Part shown: positions 22,201-34,554 of the stretch, piece after piece
Layout of the letters: the number at the start of each line of letters is the position of its first letter
Position numbering within the stretch: the first letter of the stretch is position 1
Origin: Monosporascus cannonballus
Lineage: Eukaryota; Ascomycota; Sordariomycetes; Xylariales
DNA length: 64,000 bases
NCBI GenBank assembly: GCA_004154925.1
Contig: QJNS01000052.1
Location: 62,001 to 126,000, forward strand
Direction: 5' to 3'
Notes under the pieces: generated by a model
The model's database searches: none
Told to the model about the DNA's origin: nothing
Seen by the model: only the letters and a program-made list of their open reading frames with translations
Program-made: the position numbers and the translations under genes

Positions 22201-24338
22201 CTCCGCAGTTTACCATTACGATATATCAATATATTTCGAATTATATATCTAAAATAATAAAGTTATTAATGGTTCTCATCGTTGTATTTAAAGCCTTTCG
22301 TAAGAGTTTTTTTTAATTCCTATAGGTCTCGTTATTTTACGGCTTTTTTATAAGTAACCTGTCTTCTTAATTCTTATTCGAATTTGTTAAACTTTATCTA
22401 CATTTCTTTATTTAACGTATTAAGTTACTATATTTATCGTTATTGTCGGCGTATTATTTATTTAAATTATTTAAATTATTTTCAATTTTATTATAATTCC
22501 TTTTTTATTAAATAAATTATTTTCTTATATTTATAACCGCATTTTATTATATGTCGTCGTAATTGTCGTTTTAAAGTTCGTTTATAAATTAACATATTTT
22601 TCTCTTAATAATCATCTTTTTATAAAAATCTATAATAAACGCTAATTAAAAATAGAAATCCGTAATAGCTTTTTGGCAATACTTTTCCATTATATGCTGG
22701 ATCAACTCCTTTTCCGTTTAATAATCATATTACTAAAAATAACAGAAAATGTTTTCCTATAGGTATTATTTCTTTTGAGCCAAATTCTTATTTCGACCAG
22801 TTATTAAATATCTTCTAAGGTTATGAATCGAAAATATCGATATTATTATTTATCGTTTTTCTTACTTATAGTGTGGTTAGAAAAATCGAATCCTTTATTA
22901 TCTATACGGATAGTCTGTCAATAAATATATTATTTTCTTTTCGTAATCCGAATATTTTCGTCGTTGATAATAATTGGCATATATTTTACCGTACCGATCA
23001 GGGGTTTCGAGACAAATTTCTTTTATCCAATTCTGGTATTTGCGTAATTATCCTTATAATGCTTTTTTTTATATTTGTAATACTTATTAAGCCAGTTTTC
23101 TGGCGTTTCGCATTTTTTGTTGGACTTTTATCATAAGGGACCTGGTATATATTTAAGCTAAATCATGTTAATAGATTTATCTCTGTCACTTTGGTTTTGT
23201 TTGGATTATCCATTAAGTACAAGTTTCCCGTTATCTTAACGGGGCTTTTTAAATGCCCTACACCCTATTACCTTATGTCCTATTTTATTATAATTATAGC
23301 ATTTGGTTTAGCTTTAATCCTTCTTATAAATAATTTCTAATTCCATACGTCTTAATTTTGTACCGTAAGAAATATTGCCGCGTTAAAGAACGCTGGTATT
23401 GGCCATATATCGGAGTTTGCTATTATTTTTTCCTTTAATACTTTTAATACGCCATACGAATTATCGATCATTAATCTTAATTATTATTATAAAATAATCC
23501 GACAAATAATTAGTCTAATCGAATTTAAAAAACTATTTTTATATTTCCTTTTTCAGGCCGTCGAAAAATTTAATTATTAATACATTTCGTTTTTAATTTA
23601 ATTTAACGGCTAACTAAATCAAGATACTGCCGTAACTATATACGGATTCTTTTTGTTATAATTGCTGCATTTATATTTTAGCTTTTATCTTTTCGTTTAT
23701 TATTCTGAAAATCTTTATTAATACTTACTCGAATTATTTGTAATCGTTATAAATTCGTACTACTTTTAAATTTCGTTTTTTAATCAACGAAATAACGTAT
23801 TTTCTTCTAACGAATTTAAATCAAATAACCGTATTTCCGGTAAATGGTGTGATTACGAATTTTATTTATATAATAAACGTAATAAGTTAAATAAAAAAAT
23901 GCCCGAATTATATTCGGCATTAAATTAAAAATAATTATAATTTAATTAAAGTTCCGGCACAGAATTCTGGCTGAGGAAATCTAGGGAACTTTTTTAATTC
24001 CTAGATAAAGTTTAGCTGGATAACATAGTTTATTCGAAAAGGTTTCCTAATTTCGGAAACCTTTTTTTTTCTTAAATTTTTTATAAGTTGCTTAGAAGAA
24101 TGTCGTAAGATCATTATGGTTTTTTTAAGCTAAAAAATGCGTTTATTTATAGCATCCAATTGTCGAAAAACTTTTTCGCGAGAAAAACGAAATTTCTTCT
24201 TTGCTTCCTCGGATTCCATTCCAGTATCCAGGTAATCAAAGATCTGGTAAATGGGCTGTTCGGGCTGCTTGCTAGGAAACATAATATCGGCGATATTGCT
24301 CAAAGTTTAACGGTATTACTAAATAAAAACTTATTACA
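19259..24338 (-). pseudogene. Gypsy C gag-pol relic (- strand)
   Basis: The chromodomain is at about 19265-19430 on the - strand, with KxFDI and WRL-like remnants aligned to A. The RT core is at 21502-21491 and reads YFED within VVCYFEDIFVF, so the second position is Phe and the first Asp is replaced by Glu. RNase H and integrase lie on either side in the usual order. Gag occupies about 23000-24338 and is strongly decayed. The large + strand frames in this interval, for example near 21619 and 22873, are products of base composition opposite to pol. Confidence 0.8.
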
Positions 24339-24725
24339 TATAAAGGCTAAAAGGTTTAACTAACTATTAAACCTTAATCGGCCGGGTTTATATTAATAAA
24401 AATATTATATGGATTTGAATAATAAATATAATAACGTATTACGTTATGTAATACCAAAAGTATCTTGGGTAACAAATTGTTATTACAAGCTAAAGCTATT
24501 TAAACAATGGAAATAATAAGAATATATATCTTGATCATGCTTACTGGCTTACCATCAATAAATTTATAATCCGGCTTATTAATTTACCACCGGTAAATTG
24601 GTAATCCGGCTCACTGGCTCACCACCAGTGAGTTGGTAATCCATCACGTGACCTGCCCTATCGCACGCTTATGGTTGGGTTATGGTAAACCGTTTCTAGA
24701 AACCGTGGCTCGTTCGGTTATGATA
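24339..24725 (-). repeat. Gypsy C 5' LTR (387 bp)
   Basis: Three ~35-bp U3 units with ACTGG...CCAGT arms lie at about 24535-24640. An E-box TCACGTGA is at 24644-24651, and the conserved GCCACGGTTTCTAGAAACGG block lies near the LTR start. R-U5 is AT-rich and shared with other family I LTRs. Confidence 0.88.
24644..24651. promoter_or_regulatory. E-box palindrome TCACGTGA in the U3 of C
   Basis: It sits 74 bp from the LTR start (right edge 24725). In the left LTR of C the same place reads TTACGTAA, as expected from C-to-T changes on both strands. Confidence 0.5.
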
Positions 24726-25822
24726 TTTATTTATTCTTTATTTATCAATATTTAATTATTTTGTTACGGCTTTTTATGAAAAAAAATTTATAAATCTTAT
24801 ATTTTTGGTTTTTCGTGATTGTAATATGTAATTTAATTTTCACCCTTTTATATATAACCTTAAATTTTATAAATTTTAAAACTGTATTATATAAAATTTT
24901 AGTATATCGAAAAATATTCGTCTTAACTCGAGGTTTATTTATATATATATTTTTACGAATCTCTGTATGTATTAAATATATTATCTATTATTAATTGTGG
25001 TGGTAATAATAATATAATTTAATAAAGGTTCCAATTAATATATTTTCAAAACCCTTTTTTGAACTGTTTTAAGATTTCCAAAAAATTACATTGATAATAT
25101 CTTAATTCCTATTAATTTATTTTATATATTAATACCATAAAGGTTTTGTCGAAATTAAATATTTATTACTTTTGTTATAATTATTATATTTATATTTTCG
25201 GTTTTAATATATTATGCATTATTTCGAAACGTTTAGCTGATATTTATTTACATTATCTACAATTATTATATATATATCGTATTTGTCGAATTTACGAATT
25301 AATAAATAAAATTATATATCTTATAATAAATTCAAGTTAAAAAACCATATTTCTTATAAAGTTTTAAATTATAAATATTTGTTATATAATAAGACACATA
25401 AAATAAGTCAAAAGAATATACAAAATATGATATATATTATTTTAAAGTAAATATGATTTTACGAAAATATTATTAAATAATATAAGTGGAAGAATTCTAT
25501 AATAGGTTTTAATTTTTTAATTAAAATCTAATAAAATATTATAATCTCGTTTAAGATATATCTTAATATTTGAAATTTTACTTTCATTTTCAAATCATTT
25601 ATATATTACTTTAAACAATTTAATAAAATCACGAGCATTTGTAAAATATATAAAATTTTTGTTTAAAAAGTTCAATGATTGAAAAATCTGTTTTATTTAA
25701 AGAAATTCATTATTTTTTATTTCGTAAATTTATATTATTGTTAAAATTCTTAAAAATATATTATTAATAGTATTAAGTAATGTTAATACTACCTTTAAAA
25801 TATCATGTATAATATAATAATT
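24726..25822. other. AT-rich stretch without recognisable features
   Basis: About 1.1 kb that contains no LTR or pol motif I can recognise. Short open frames, such as one near 25146-25340, have low-complexity Ile/Tyr/Leu composition and no support as genes. It is probably very old RIP-degraded repeat or degraded flank. Confidence 0.5.
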
Positions 25823-26128
25823 TAAATATTTACTAAATCTTTGAATTTAAACCATCCGAATTTATATTAGTAAAACTTTGGTAAAAACTTAATTTATAAA
25901 TACAATAATTAATTTCTTATAATGATAAAAATATTTTAATTAATAGAATTATATTTCAAATTAAGAGTATTTTAAATTATAGAAGTTATCAATATGTACT
26001 TTGTAATTTTGGTTTCTTGGTTTACTATTAGGAAGTTGGTAATTGGTTACGCAATTTGACCCACTTGATTTCCGTAGCTGTTTCTGTTGCGACTGCTTCT
26101 AGAGGCCGTGGCTTGTCAAAACGTGACA
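25823..26128 (-). repeat. Degraded family I LTR, probably solo
   Basis: On the - strand it starts TGTCACGTTTTGACAAGCCACGG at the right edge (26128) and can be followed through U3 and R-U5 to about 25823 by comparison with the LTRs of C. The U3 part (26040-26128) is GC-normal and the remainder very AT-rich. No adjoining pol is recognised. Confidence 0.6.
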
Positions 26129-26766
26129 TTAAGATTAAAATCTAGAAATACCCTTTAAAATTATTATAAAGCATAAATTAAGAAGGTTAATATTATAATT
26201 CCATATTTAGGAACATAAATTAATACTTAAAAACTGAATTTCTTTTAAGTTATATCAAGTAGTAATGTTTTTAACTTATTCAATAATAATAAATAAATGT
26301 TTTTCGACGAAAAAGGTGAGCGTTAATTGAAACATTTGTTATTTCGTATTTCCTCTTATTTAGTTGATTGTATATTCTATAGCAAACTGTTTTTTAAAAA
26401 AGAATATCTTTATTTATTTATTTTCTAGGTTTACATTAATGTTTTAGCATTAAAGTAAAAGAAACAATAAATATATATTTAAAACCGGTTCAAAACTTGC
26501 TCGTTTTTTTTTAAAAAAAAGTGAATAACTATTTATAAAACAATTACTCTATAACCACCTCGTAGTGATTATGTAAAAATGATATATAGAATACTTAGCA
26601 TTTTTTCAGCAATACGCGCACATTTTTAGTTTTTAAAAATTTAAAATTTTCGATTTATCTGTTTCGTCGAATTTTTTCGCATATATAAAGATATTTTTGC
26701 GTTTAGTAATTATAACAATCGCTATTATCATTATTATTATTTTAATAACGTAAAACCTTTCAATTT
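26129..26766. other. AT-rich stretch without recognisable features
   Basis: The 638 bp between two degraded LTRs show no motif I can assign. It may be the remnant of an internal region. Confidence 0.4.
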
Positions 26767-27120
26767 TAATAATTATAAATTTAATTAATTATTAAACTTT
26801 AATTGTACAGGTTTATATTAGTAACAATACCGTAAGAATATAAATAAGAAAATAATTGCATTATATTTCGTAATATTAATAATATTTTCAATAATGAAAA
26901 TTTATTATACATTAATATCACTTACATTATAAAAAATAACGATTGTATTTACATATATAATTAAACTAGTAATCTGATAAATTCTATTGATTATTTATCT
27001 ATCGTGATCGAACCGACTTTATTCGACCAATTTGTGTTACGAAATCTTTTGCTAAGATCGAAAGTATCCAATGTTTTGTCCCGACCGTTTTTCTGGGCCG
27101 TTAGTTATTAAGCTATAATA
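26767..27120 (-). repeat. Degraded family I LTR
   Basis: The right edge (27120) reads, on the - strand, TATTATAGCTTAATAAC, matching the start of the D 3' LTR (TATTATAGCTTAATG). The left part matches R-U5 with GGTTTATATTAGTAACAATACCGTAAG-like sequence. The left edge is approximate. Confidence 0.6.
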
Positions 27121-27389
27121 AAAAAGCGTAATTAATTAAAACTTATGCCGTTAAAAATAATACTGAATATTATTCATGATAACCATTCGATGGTAATATT
27201 TTAACCTTTTCAACATCTTATATAGTATCGAAATTGTTTTATAAATTTCTATATAAATAACAGTTTAACAAAATCATTATCTTTGAAAATATATTTAATT
27301 ATTATAATAATTCATGAAAGAGAAAAGTTAAATAAGAAAATTTATTAATTGTTAAGAAATTAAATTGGTTCACAACGTCTAAGTGCAAG

Positions 27390-27594
27390 GACGAAAAGGT
27401 TTCACTAACTATTAAATGTTAGTTATACGGGTTTATATTAACAGAAGTATTGTAAAAATCTCCCGAATAAAACAACTCAATTACATTTTATAATATAGAT
27501 AGTTTGGATAACGCAAAACATTACAAATTAATATTATTTAAGTTATAAAAACAAACGTATTTATATATTAATTTTTTTACCGTTTCTAAGCTAT
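27390..27594 (-). repeat. Family I LTR fragment cut by element J
   Basis: The R-U5 half of a reverse-oriented family I LTR (GGGTTTATATTAACAGAAG near 27430) is followed abruptly at 27595 by the LTR of element J. The stretch before it (27121-27389) shows nothing recognisable. Confidence 0.55.
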
Positions 27595-28005
27595 TGTTGC
27601 GAACCTATCATATATCTATCTGGAAATAAAAGTAGTATCCGTAATGAGGTTTTGTTGTACAGATAACAATAAAACGAAAAATAATTTATAGGTCTATTTG
27701 TTAAAGAGATTTACAGACTTTTCAGTTAATTAAAAAGGGTACCTTTAATTAAAGACTTGAATTAATAGTTAAGAAACGAAATTAAATAAGTGCTTATTTA
27801 TAAAAAAACTGGTTTTTTATATATTTTCTTCTTTTTTACTAAGTATGTTATAAATTTGAATATTTTATATAATTTGATTCGATTGTTAAATTGCTTACAT
27901 TACTTAAAAAGACCAGATTTTCCAAGCCGAAGTTCTTTAGCATCTAACTTAGGTTAGGCCTTAAAGATATATTTTTTCGCAATAAAAACCTTTATTTATA
28001 AAATA
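27595..28005 (-). repeat. Element J 3' LTR (411 bp)
   Basis: Its left edge TGTTGCGAACCTATCATATATCT matches the family II LTR end (TGTAACGAACYTGTTATACATCC in G and, inverted, in E). The right edge at 28005 is set by alignment with the G LTR and the conserved tract that follows it. Confidence 0.7.
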
Positions 28006-28490
28006 TTATTTCCCGTTTCCGAAGATTTCTATCTTAAAAATAAAAACCGTAGATTGTTATATAACTAATCAAAACAGCGCTTTGGAATTTTTAATTAATT
28101 TCATTATTAAAGACCACATTTGAAAACAGAAAAGAAAATTTCTCCTAACGCAAATCTAGTAATTACCGCTCAAATTTATTAAAACGTTTGGAGTTTAACT
28201 TGTCCTTGCTTAAATTAAATTTGTTTTAAGAAATATAAATATTTTTTAAAACTACTATGTTAAATTGTAAGAATTATATTCGTTAGTAACGTTTATTTTG
28301 TAATATATTAATTATAGATTTCTTGGCAAAATTCAAAAAAATGCGTGGAGCTGTAAAAAGAAATAACGTAAAGAAAAATTTTATTTATAGCGTATTAAAA
28401 AGCCATTTAAAAATATTAAAATATTTACTAATAGATTAAAACATTTACTGTTATAATAATATATTTTAAAAAAAGCTTTGTGAGATATAA
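28006..28490 (+). pseudogene. Antisense ORF relic of element J
   Basis: This stretch aligns on the + strand with the antisense frame of G (55249-55750). Frames are broken by stops and indels and the Cys cluster is not clearly readable. It is annotated only by alignment and position. Confidence 0.4.
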
Positions 28491-28499
28491 AATGAAAAC

Positions 28500-28690
28500 T
28501 ATTTAAGGAAATGAAAGAATACGGGAAGTACGGCTAAATATTGGCGACTAGTCGGCGGCCCACCTGTTCGGAACAACTACAAAATCCTATACCTAGGCGA
28601 ATACATATACAACCCAGATAGAAATCCGTAAATGCACCTACTTCTTAAAATGGTCTACGATTGCTCGGTCATCACCTCGCTTATAAATCT
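28500..28690. other. GC-balanced island inside element J
   Basis: About 190 bp with normal GC and many intact CpA dinucleotides sits in otherwise very AT-rich sequence. By position it overlaps the end of pol and the antisense gene of J. A - strand frame reading VDHFKK might be a chromodomain start, but the alignment is weak. An unmutated foreign insertion is the alternative. Confidence 0.35.
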
Positions 28691-31450
28691 ATTCTTTTAC
28701 AAACTGTAAATGTTTTAATAAAAAAAATTAAAACCGGTTAAATTAAAAACTGTAAAGAATAAAGGCCGAATAAATTTGATAATAAAATAAAGTTAGAAAA
28801 GATTAATTCTAATTAATATAGATAAACAAGCTATACTATGATCCGGAAAGGAATTACTAAAATAAAACATTTAAACGAATAGTATTAATAATATTAAATT
28901 TCGATGATTAAAATGATGAAAAAATATACTATATGGTAATAATAATAATATTTATAATATTCGCTTTAAGAATAAACTTATAGCGAAAAGAGCTTTTTAA
29001 TATATATGTAAAGACATAATTTTTTAATTAGCCGACGTTAATTATTAGCGTAATATCTTACTTTATTTTGAATTCTCTTTTATATAACACAAAGGTTTTT
29101 CGTATTATCGTAAAATATAATAATAACGTGACGTTATAATAAACATTATATAAATGAAAATTTATTAATTAATGTTTTCTTAGGGACGTCATATATCTCT
29201 TAGCATTTTTAATTTAAGTTTCCGATTTTGTTTTTAAATTAGGTTATCTTATTGGAAAAATATTTGATTTTTATACTTTATTTTCCCAGCATTAAATATT
29301 AATCGACGTTTTATAATTTTTTTAATTTAAATATGTTGATATAAATATGATTTTAATCGTCTTCTAATAATTTAATACAGATTTTGTATTTATTAATATG
29401 GGATTTTATAAGCCTTTACTAATATAACTTAAGTACGTTAATTATCAATTAACAAGCAAAATACATATTTTGTTATAGTATTATAATATGTTTTACGTAT
29501 TAATTCGGAGCCGTTTCGGAGTTAAATAAATACATAAATATTTTAATTTAAAGACAAAAGAGAATCCGGAAAGAGTTTAAAAATAAATACCGAATTTTTG
29601 CCAGTTTGAGACTTTTAAGTATGTTTTTGTTTAACTTTTATTATATGAAGTAAGCCACGTTTTGATATTTTTTTTATATTTTTAATTAATTATCGACCCT
29701 ATTTCAAAGCGCTTTTTCAATTTTGTATTAATTAGCCTGTCGTATAATAATTTAAAGTAAGTAGGTTATTGAAATATTATAAATTTATTTAAGATATTTT
29801 TAAAAGGTCTTGTCTATATTAATGTAATTATAAATTATTAAAATTAATTTGTTTTTATATTTATCGAGAAAATGTTAATATTCTTTTAATCTGATGGTTA
29901 AAAAAACGTTATTGAATATTATAAAGGTATGTTTTCCTTTGATACATAAAAAGATATCTTAATATTCATATTCTTTGGGTTTATTAATATAAATAACTTC
30001 GTAAATTGTCACTTAAATATAATTACAATTCGAATCGAAAACAATAAGATTTATTTTTTAATAATATATAATATTGGTAAGTAATACAACCACCAGCTTC
30101 GGAAATGTATATTAATTTGTTTTCTATACATTGGTGCAAAAATGCATATATGAATATTAAAATTACTTTTGAACTAATATATTATTTATGAATAATAAAT
30201 ACAACTATTTTCTAAAATCACATAACTATTGTATTATATTATAACTCCAGATTACTTTCGAAGTTTAGTAATATATTAAAATAGTTTTACTAGCGGTGTT
30301 TTTAATTAGATGAGGTAATAATTATAAATCGATTAAAATTAGCTTTTCGATTAAGATAAAATATATTAGCGGAAGTAAAATATTGTTTTACAATTTTTTA
30401 ATAGTTTCTTCAGCTTTAACGTATTTAAAACCTCAATATTTATAATTTCATAAAACGTATTAAACTTAAATTCATCTATTTTCTCAAAACCTGGTGTGAA
30501 ATTAGTTTAAATTAATTTTTAGAGTTTTTTTCAATAACGTCGATATTATAATATACGTATAATAATTTATATATAAAATAAACGAACAATCGGAATATAC
30601 GGCGGTAAATATAAAATGTGATTAATAAATTATAAAATCTATAAATATATTAAAAAGTACATAAACTTTGGTAATATACTATGGCAATAATTAATTCATA
30701 ATATATTTAATAGTTTTAATTCTTCTATAACGGACCTTTTTATACGCCGAAGAAATTCCAAAAGCTTTTATTTGACATTATCCAACATATACAATACGTT
30801 ATTATCGTTTTTAATTGATTGTTTATAGATGTTGTTGTTTTTATATTTTTTCAAATTTTAATTTTTATAAATGTTTATTTTTCTCTATTATTAATATCAA
30901 TTATTTATTTATGTATAACGATTTTATATTTGCGGATTTTCATTGTTATTTTAATATGTTTAATCAATTTCTTATAAATATTTTCCAACGGTTGAAATTC
31001 TTTAAACGTTAGGATATTTATACTAAAACGCATGTTAAAAGATTCATTAAGTGAATAAGTTTATCTTTAATTAAGAATAATAAATCCGATATTCTTAGAA
31101 ATAATTAAGTTAAATATAATGAGAATATCTAAAACCTTGGTTGTTTTTCGATATATCTTTATTATGCTTTTAAAATTTTGTAATACTCTATATTTATTAA
31201 GCCTTTTATTTAAAAGATGAATATATTTTTTAGCTTTTAAACTTTAAAAAAGTAATAGGTTTTTCAAAAATCTATTTAATATTTGTAAATATTACATTTT
31301 TATGTATTGTTGAACTTTGATATCTAAGATATATTCTTTTTTTAAAATATATTCCGTAGTATTATAAGATATAATAGTTATTTTCTTTTGATATACTCAA
31401 TTATAAATTATTCTTTTTAAAACGTTATTATTTTGACCAAAGACTTTAAT
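28691..31450 (-). pseudogene. Element J pol relic (integrase to RT, - strand)
   Basis: T-rich on the + strand, as in G, and consistent in spacing with integrase, RNase H and RT of family II. The only local match I can point to is the RT segment near 31000-31080, where the catalytic Asp pair is destroyed. No frame is open for long. Short + strand frames here, such as 30815-31012, are composition artefacts. Confidence 0.45.
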
Positions 31451-34400
31451 AATTTATTAAAAACTATCATTGACTTGTTTTAATTTTAAGTACCTTCGAA
31501 CACTTTTCAAAATATTATCAATTAATAATATTTATATTTATTATCAATATTACGAGTATCGAATTATGCTGCAAGAATTTATTAATACTTTTGCAAGTTT
31601 GAAATTATTAAATATAAATATATTTTTAAAATATGTCTCGCATAATTTTATATTCGTATATGTCGATCATATATCTATTTGTTCGAGAACCTTAAAAAAT
31701 TTAAAAAGTAAATTACTACATTATTTGAATTTTTGATAAATATAGAGCTTAGAAATAGGGTAGTAAAGACTATAGAGTATATATTGAAATTAAATCTTTT
31801 CTCATTTTTTTTTATATTCGCTGAAATTTCAATTTAAAACTTTGAGTTAAGCATAAAAAAGAATTAGCCAATTTCTAATATTGCAAATTGTATGTATGTA
31901 TATCGCAGATTTAAAGTTTATTAATTTCGTACATAGAGAGACTAAAGAAAATAACTATAAAATTGAATGTTTAATAAAATCTAATATTTAAAAGAATATT
32001 AAAAAAAAGTTTTAAAAAATCTAAAAATAAGATTACAAAAGTATTAACACTTAGATTATTTAACTCTGATAAAAGAAAATGTTTAAAGCTCGACGTTTTA
32101 TATTATACTTTAAAAGGTAATTTAACCGAATTAATAGAAAACAGAAACAAGTATTTAAAAATATATTATTGCAAAGTATGACGAAATCCAAAATTTAATT
32201 ACCTAATCTATAGTAAAAGATTATTACTAATTAATAAAGCTTTTTCAGAAATAACAATTGGGTTTAACGAGGGTGAAAAACTTTTTGAGACTTAATTTAA
32301 TTACAGTAATTTTACAGAATATATTAAGATGTAAAAATTAAGTAAATATTATAAAACTTCTATATTTTTTTTCATTCGATTTCCATATATATTATATTTC
32401 AAAAAAAGGAAACAAATATCTAAATGAATGTTTTTAAACCTCATTCTTTTTAATGTTCTAAAGTTCTTAAATTATATATAAAGCTATAGCAGTTTAATAA
32501 GAACGAAATTTGACAATTTTATAAAAGATAAAAAATTAATTTTGAAACTTTTATTACGATTTCGAAGATTTTAGAAATAGAAACAAATAAAACAACATTT
32601 AATAAGTAAAGAATTAAGTTAAAAATTATTTTTTATCTTATAAAAATGTATACTCTTTTAAAATTAATAGAGACAGTCTGCTAGAGAATAATATAAGTAC
32701 ATATCATATAGTTATTAAAAGAATTCTCAAACCTATTAAACGTTTATAAAGGAATATAATTTTGAAGCGGAATTAGAAGAAATAATTAAATACGTAATTA
32801 AAAAGTATACTATTTACAATAACGTTAAGATAGCTCTTTATATACTGTATAAACAATTATAATATACAAATAGTATTAACGAAATCTAAAATCTTATAAT
32901 TTGGAATTTTATTATTAATTTACCTTTTTTAAAAAGTTCTGTTCTCGAAGTTCAACTCGATAAAATATAAATAATTGTTGATACGTTTATTAAGCACAGG
33001 AATTTTCTTGTTTCTTTTAGAAAATATAAAGATAAAATAATTAATTTATGTTGTTATATAAAGTTATTTAAATAAATACGAAAAGTTAGAAAAGATCTTA
33101 TCAATAAAAATATATTATTTATTTTGGATTTTAAAATTAACCCGTTTTTAATCGATAAAATCCAATTTCAAGTTTTTGCAATATATTATATAAAAATGGA
33201 TAAAACAATACACATACTAAATTATATTTTCGAATAATATGTTCAAACTTTTATTAATTATTATAAGGATAATGTAAATGAAATTCTACAAAAACATAAA
33301 TTGTGTTTAATATGTTTATTAATAAAACTACAAGCATAATTTCTATATAATTACGTAAAAACGTAAATTTGATATTTGTTAATTATTAAAATTATTTAAA
33401 ACGTTTTTAAAATATCCTTCGTTTATATTAAAAGTAATAGCGTTCATAATAAAGGGTAATGGTATTTTAAATTAGTGTTCGAATAGAAGCAAATCAAGTT
33501 TCAGTAAAAAATAACTTAATATTATAATAATGAAAAAAATAAAGCATTACTTTAATTACAATAAATTAATTTTACTTATTGTGTTAAAATAAAACGTAAT
33601 GTTTATTATGGTTCAAATTCAAATTTAAAAATTTAGTAATAACTTAAATTTTAAAAACTGAATAAATCAAAAATTAATAAAATTCTATTCAGAATTAATT
33701 ACCCATTTTCGTTATTTAAAACCACAAAAATTACGAAATTGAAAATGTAGTAGAGTTTAAAATGATGAAAAATAAGCCTAAATATTTCATTAAATAAAAA
33801 ACCTGTTCATATAAAAAATACTTAAATAGTTTTTTAGCATTTGACGAATATAAAGAATTTGATTAATATATTTTACAGCCCAAAACTTGAATTAGTCTTT
33901 TAATACGCTCAAAAGTACGGGCGGTAAAGCTTTCGTATTTAAATCCATTTTTTCGCTGTTTTATTTAAAGAACTAAAACACCTTTAAAATAATATTTAAT
34001 TCGAATATAAATATTATTGATTCGGTTGCTATCTAACACGGTTTTATTTGTAATCGTTTTTATTTGTTTTTATTTATTTTATTTAAAACCCTGGTTATAT
34101 TGTAAAAAGTTCTGTTTAAAGAATAGTTTATTGTAATTAAAGTCGTTTGAATCAAATAATATATTTTGTGGTATTCTAAATAACCTTTTGGTGCACTGTT
34201 GAGAAATATTTTATTTTAGATTATTTTTTAATAATTTGTCGCAGATTTGTTTTCATTTCGCTAAGAACTTTATATTTAATACGTTATAAATCGAACATTA
34301 ATAACGAATATAATTCGAGCAAGATGAACTTTAGAAATTAAACTTTTAGATAAAATCTACGCGGTTATTATAGAATTTGCGTTGATTTACGCGAGGTGTT

Positions 34401-34522
34401 TTTTCGAATACTGCTGATTATATTAAAATCAGTTAGAATTTCTTAAAGCCTTTTTAAATAAATTAATTACTTACTTACGGTTTTCATTTTCATAACAACG
34501 ATTCTTAGAAAAGGAAAATAAA
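31450..34522 (+). pseudogene. Chromovirus M (family II) pol relic: RT, integrase, chromodomain
   Basis: A frame at 31556-31736 reads YEYRIMLQEFINTFASLK and then FVYVDHISICSRTLKNL, matching the RT of E (YLDDILIYSETLKK) with YVDH for YLDD. Integrase sequence at about 32880-33420 aligns base by base with 49110-49480 of E. The chromodomain is at 33732-33930 (YEIENVVEFKMMKNK and onward), with a stop at the first conserved Trp. Beyond it, 33930-34500 aligns in antisense with the G antisense frame. A purine run at 34507-34522 could be its polypurine tract. Gag and the 5' LTR are missing; the 3' LTR is not clearly seen. Confidence 0.65.
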
Positions 34523-34554
34523 TCATAGAAATAAAAGTTTATGTTTTGAAAAAC

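Larger units (their letters stand above)
18299..24725 (-). mobile_element. Ty3/Gypsy chromovirus C (family I), complete but RIP-degraded
   Basis: The LTRs at 18299-18650 (3' LTR, 352 bp) and 24339-24725 (5' LTR, 387 bp) are both on the - strand. The flanks TTCAT (18294-18298) and TTTAT (24726-24730) form a TSD differing by one C-to-T transition. Total length is 6,427 bp. The order on the - strand is 5' LTR, gag-pol, chromodomain, antisense frame, polypurine tract (18651-18664), 3' LTR. No insertion interrupts it. Confidence 0.9.
27595..31450 (-). mobile_element. Chromovirus J (family II), 5'-truncated
   Basis: The 3' LTR at 27595-28005 (411 bp) is followed by the family II polypurine tract, an antisense region and pol on the - strand. 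The LTR and the first ~500 bp of internal sequence align with G (54827-55750). RT is expected about 3.06 kb from the LTR by analogy with G, and a decayed match lies near 31045-31070. Homology runs out near 31450, so gag and the 5' LTR are missing. Confidence 0.6.

Noticed and set aside
22873..23136. + strand frame of 87 codons in element C
   Set aside because: Antisense to gag-pol of C, not in the antisense-gene position, with no counterpart in siblings.
24726..25822. Host gene remnant in the flank of C
   Set aside because: No domain, splice pattern or homologous copy could be seen; short frames are Ile/Tyr-rich noise.
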